From: Flavobacteriaceae bacterium PRS1
Lineage (GTDB): Bacteria > Bacteroidota > Bacteroidia > Flavobacteriales > Flavobacteriaceae
NCBI GenBank assembly: GCA_003709165.1
Contig: RDRZ01000012.1
Span: 1 to 57,807, forward strand
Length of the DNA stretch: 57,807 nucleotides
Direction: 5' to 3'
The translations under genes were made by a program, and so were the position numbers. Of the stretch, positions 55,521 to 57,807 are shown piece by piece; the stretch's first letter is position 1; each line of letters starts with the position of its first letter. The notes under the pieces are model-generated. The model was not told the origin of the DNA and did not search any database. It worked only from the letters and a program-made list of their open reading frames with translations.

Positions 55521-56353
55521 TTTTTATATTGAGATGGTGTCATCTGTTTTACGTTTTTAAATTGTCTATTAAAGTTTGAAATATTATTAAATCCGGATTT
55601 ATCAGCAATTTCGGCTATAGAAAGTTCTTTGTCTGATAATATCAATTTACATGCATTTTCTACTCTTAACTCATTCAAAAATCTAAAATAGGTTTTATTG
55701 GTTCGTTTTTTAAAATACTTACAAAATGCATTTTTGGTCATTGCAGAAATTTTAGCGATATCTTCCAATCGAATTGTATCCTGAAAGTTATTCATGGTAT
55801 ATTCCATTACAGCACTCATACGCTTTCCCTCTATATCAGAATACTGTTTATCATAAACAAAAGAAGATAAAGGCCTGTATCTTGATTTTGAGAGTATATC
55901 CAATATATTCAACAGAATAATAAAACGTTCAAACTTCGAACTTTCTTTTAATTGAAAAAAATAATACTGAAGCTTTTGCTTATGTGAAGTTGCTTTTAAT
56001 CCATTTTCAGAACGTTTAAAAAACAAACGAAATTGACTTAATTCTTCAAGTTTAAAAAAGTGCTTTCCAAATGAACTTTCAGTAAAAAATAAGGACAACA
56101 TCAGCGATTTTTTATTTGTATTCACTTCGCTTTTAAAAACATGTGGAAGTTTACTTCCAATTACAAGCACATCCCCTTTTTTATAATGGTTTACAGTATC
56201 TCCAACAACAAGAGTCCCTTCACCTTCGGCAATGTAACTCACTTGAATTTCTTCATGTTGATGAAACTTATCATAAAAAACCAATTCGTGATCTTCTTGA
56301 TATACAAGAGCATCATGTTCCGGCTTTGGAATTTTAAACGGTAAAACTTTCAC
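55517..56353 (-). CDS. AraC-family transcriptional regulator
   Basis: The 278 residues have an N-terminal cupin sensor (HQHEEIQVSYIAEGEGTLVVGD) and a C-terminal pair of helix-turn-helix motifs ending in the AraC signature (NACKLILSDKELSIAEIADKSGFNNISNFNRQFKNVKQMTPSQYK). It is divergent from a dihydrodipicolinate-synthase-like gene 137 bases away and probably controls it. Confidence 0.93.
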   Translation of the reverse strand: MKVLPFKIPKPEHDALVYQEDHELVFYDKFHQHEEIQVSYIAEGEGTLVVGDTVNHYKKGDVLVIGSKLPHVFKSEVNTNKKSLMLSLFFTESSFGKHFFKLEELSQFRLFFKRSENGLKATSHKQKLQYYFFQLKESSKFERFIILLNILDILSKSRYRPLSSFVYDKQYSDIEGKRMSAVMEYTMNNFQDTIRLEDIAKISAMTKNAFCKYFKKRTNKTYFRFLNELRVENACKLILSDKELSIAEIADKSGFNNISNFNRQFKNVKQMTPSQYKK

Positions 56354-56490
56354 TTTGCTAAATTACGCAAATACTATTCAATAATTTCTTTTATATTTAG
56401 ATATTGGATAATATAGTATTAATTATGGATAAAAATACATTATCAAAGTTTGAATTCTATGCTTAAATTTGTTTAAAATAAATTTATACT

Positions 56491-57417
56491 ATGAGTTTAA
56501 AATGGGAAGGCGTTATGCCGGCAGTAACAACCAAATTCACCAACGATGATACTTTGGATTTGATAATGTTTGAAACCAATATTTTAGCACAATTAGATGC
56601 TGGAGTTCATGGAATAATACTCTGTGGAACATTAGGAGAAGCCAGTACTCTAACAGATGACGAAAAACGCATATTAACAAGAACGACAGTTGATATAGTT
56701 AAAGACCAGGTTCCAGTGCTTATAAATATTGCTGAACAAACTACAAAAGGGGCCATCGAAGCAGCTCAAAAAGCAGAAGACGATGGAGCTAAAGGACTCA
56801 TGATGTTGCCTCCAATGCGTTATAAAGCAGGAGATAGAGAAACGGTGGAATATTTTAAAGCAGTAGCAACAAATACGTCACTTCCTATAATGGTATATAA
56901 CAATCCTGTAGATTATAAAACTGAAATCACTCTCGATATGTTTGAGGAATTACTAAAGTGCGACAATATTGAAGCTGTAAAAGAATCGACTCGGGATATT
57001 TCTAATGTGACAAGAATTAAAAATCGTTTTGGAGATAGATTAAAAATTATGATAGGAGTAGATACCTTGGCTTTAGAAAGTTTACTTATGGGAGCTAATG
57101 GTTGGGTGGCCGGTCTTGTATGTGCATTTCCTGCGGAAACAGTTGCAATTTATGAGTTGCAAAAAGCAGGTAAAATAAAGGAGGCTATCGAAATATATCG
57201 TTGGTTTTTACCATTATTAGAGTTAGATATTAACCCTAAATTAGTACAAAATATCAAATTGGCAGAGGTAGCTACAGGAATAGGAACCGAAAATGTCCGC
57301 GCTCCACGTTTACCATTATTTGGAAAAGAACGTGAACATGTAATAAATATAATTAAAGAAGGATTAAGAACTCGGCCAACATTACCAGATTATAAAAATT
57401 TGAGCGCTATAGTATAG
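56491..57417 (+). CDS. Dihydrodipicolinate synthase-family lyase/deaminase
   Basis: A 308-residue class I aldolase barrel: GVMPAVTTKF, GTLGEASTLTDDEK, then PIMVYNNPVDYK with the catalytic Tyr, and the Schiff-base lysine in NIEAVKESTRDI. In flavobacteria the pair AraC regulator plus this enzyme commonly starts the trans-4-hydroxyproline breakdown cluster, where a family member deaminates pyrroline-4-hydroxy-2-carboxylate. The other genes of such a cluster are not in view, so the role is inferred. A -7 box TAAATTTG lies at 56464-56471. Confidence 0.88.
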   Translation: MSLKWEGVMPAVTTKFTNDDTLDLIMFETNILAQLDAGVHGIILCGTLGEASTLTDDEKRILTRTTVDIVKDQVPVLINIAEQTTKGAIEAAQKAEDDGAKGLMMLPPMRYKAGDRETVEYFKAVATNTSLPIMVYNNPVDYKTEITLDMFEELLKCDNIEAVKESTRDISNVTRIKNRFGDRLKIMIGVDTLALESLLMGANGWVAGLVCAFPAETVAIYELQKAGKIKEAIEIYRWFLPLLELDINPKLVQNIKLAEVATGIGTENVRAPRLPLFGKEREHVINIIKEGLRTRPTLPDYKNLSAIV

Positions 57418-57433
57418 TTAATAATACTATAAA

Positions 57434-57477
57434 TCCCTTCCCTTTTAAAGGGAATGTGTCACGAAGTGATGGAAGAG
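57434..57477. repeat. Palindromic intergenic repeat
   Basis: TTCCCTTTTAAAGGGAA and TCACGAAGTGA are two palindromes in a row. The motif type is widespread between genes in flavobacteria and related to the hairpin inside the methyltransferase gene at 30684. Confidence 0.6.
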
Positions 57478-57503
57478 TTATATGAAAATTATGGAAGTAC
57501 ATT

Positions 57504-57780
57504 ATGTTAGAAATTAGGCCAAGATGCGAAAACTGTAATAAATCATTACCTTATGATTCGCAAAAAGCAATGATCTGTATATTTTAATGTACGTATTGCA
57601 AAGATTGTGTGGAAAATGTTTTACAAAATATGTATCCAAATTGTGGTGGCAATTTTGTAGAACGTCCAATTCGACCAAGCAGTTTACTTGAAAAACAGCC
57701 AGTATCTCAAAAAGTGTGTTTATAATCCAGTTAATATTGAAGCACATTTAAATAGAATAAAGAACAACAATTATAGATAA
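57504..57780 (+). pseudogene. DUF1272 zinc-ribbon protein, broken
   Basis: ATG 57504 starts MLEIRPRCENCNKSLPYDS and later CTYCKDCVENVLQN and PNCGGNFVERPIRPS, the cysteine pattern of DUF1272. TAA at 57585-57587 stands where the family has Glu (FECTFC). Near 57715 a frame change moves the last part (NPVNIEAHLNRIKNNNYR) to another frame ending at 57780. Two lesions make this a likely pseudogene. The family has no known function. Confidence 0.8.
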
Positions 57781-57807
57781 ATAAATTCCCTCTTTGAGGA
57801 GGGATTA

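Noticed and set aside
37706-57780. Reassigned stop codons (TAA read as Gln, or TGA read as an amino acid)
   Set aside because: Most intact genes here end in TAA and the SDR ends in TGA; the inner stops are confined to dispensable genes and coexist with frameshifts.

Overview
The window looks like a chromosomal segment of a marine-type member of Flavobacteriaceae (Bacteroidota). The evidence is a low-GC sequence, the Bacteroidota promoter form (TTG, 17-23 nt, TAnnTTTG) ahead of trigger factor, rpsP, trx and tRNA-Asp, a PorP/SprF protein, a gliding-type type IX secretion C-terminal domain, and the block CBS protein-nadK-porG-uppS-bamA-ompH-ompH-murI.

Layout. 1-7 kb: MscS channel (cut by the window edge), a DUF1304 protein without a normal start codon, a YyaL-like lipoprotein, an Nfu-type Fe-S scaffold, a PorP/SprF protein, a truncated gamma carbonic anhydrase and a phytase-like lipoprotein. 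6.9-15.3 kb (minus strand): the envelope block, in which BamA, Skp-like chaperones, UppS and PorG serve outer-membrane and type IX secretion assembly. 15.3-21 kb: pdxJ, an alpha/beta hydrolase, a MITE-like element, a broken holin-like gene, then tig-clpP-clpX for protein quality control. 21-24.5 kb: an IS982 remnant, saccharopine dehydrogenase with an Lrp regulator, and a broken acetyltransferase. 24.5-37.3 kb: dnaE, rpsP-rimM-methyltransferase, an amino-acid permease with a dimethylargininase-like enzyme, a deleted Rieske dioxygenase, glutaryl-CoA dehydrogenase-like enzyme, a phosphoesterase, thioredoxin, DUF58 and tRNA-Asp.

37.3-44.4 kb is the accessory part. The 3' end of tRNA-Asp recurs twice downstream, each time with a similar structured tail of about 130 bp. 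Between the copies lie a decayed secreted adhesin and a visibly GC-richer SDR gene with a strong Shine-Dalgarno sequence; just after the last copy is the C-terminal end of a tyrosine recombinase. Next come a truncated histidine kinase, a broken response regulator, and two tandem intergenic units. Each unit has an inverted repeat GTTRCGG-N5-CCGTAAC, a promoter-like box, about 105 nt of conserved non-coding sequence and a terminator hairpin. These look like a pair of small RNA genes and are my best candidate for something undescribed.

44.4-57.8 kb mixes intact genes (DUF456, glycosyltransferase, ruvC, hemW, GIY-YIG, cyclase, AraC, a dihydrodipicolinate-synthase-like enzyme) with many genes carrying one frameshift or stop. 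More than a dozen broken genes occur in the window while the essential genes read cleanly. This suggests either real gene decay or uncorrected sequence errors, and the sequence alone cannot fully separate the two.
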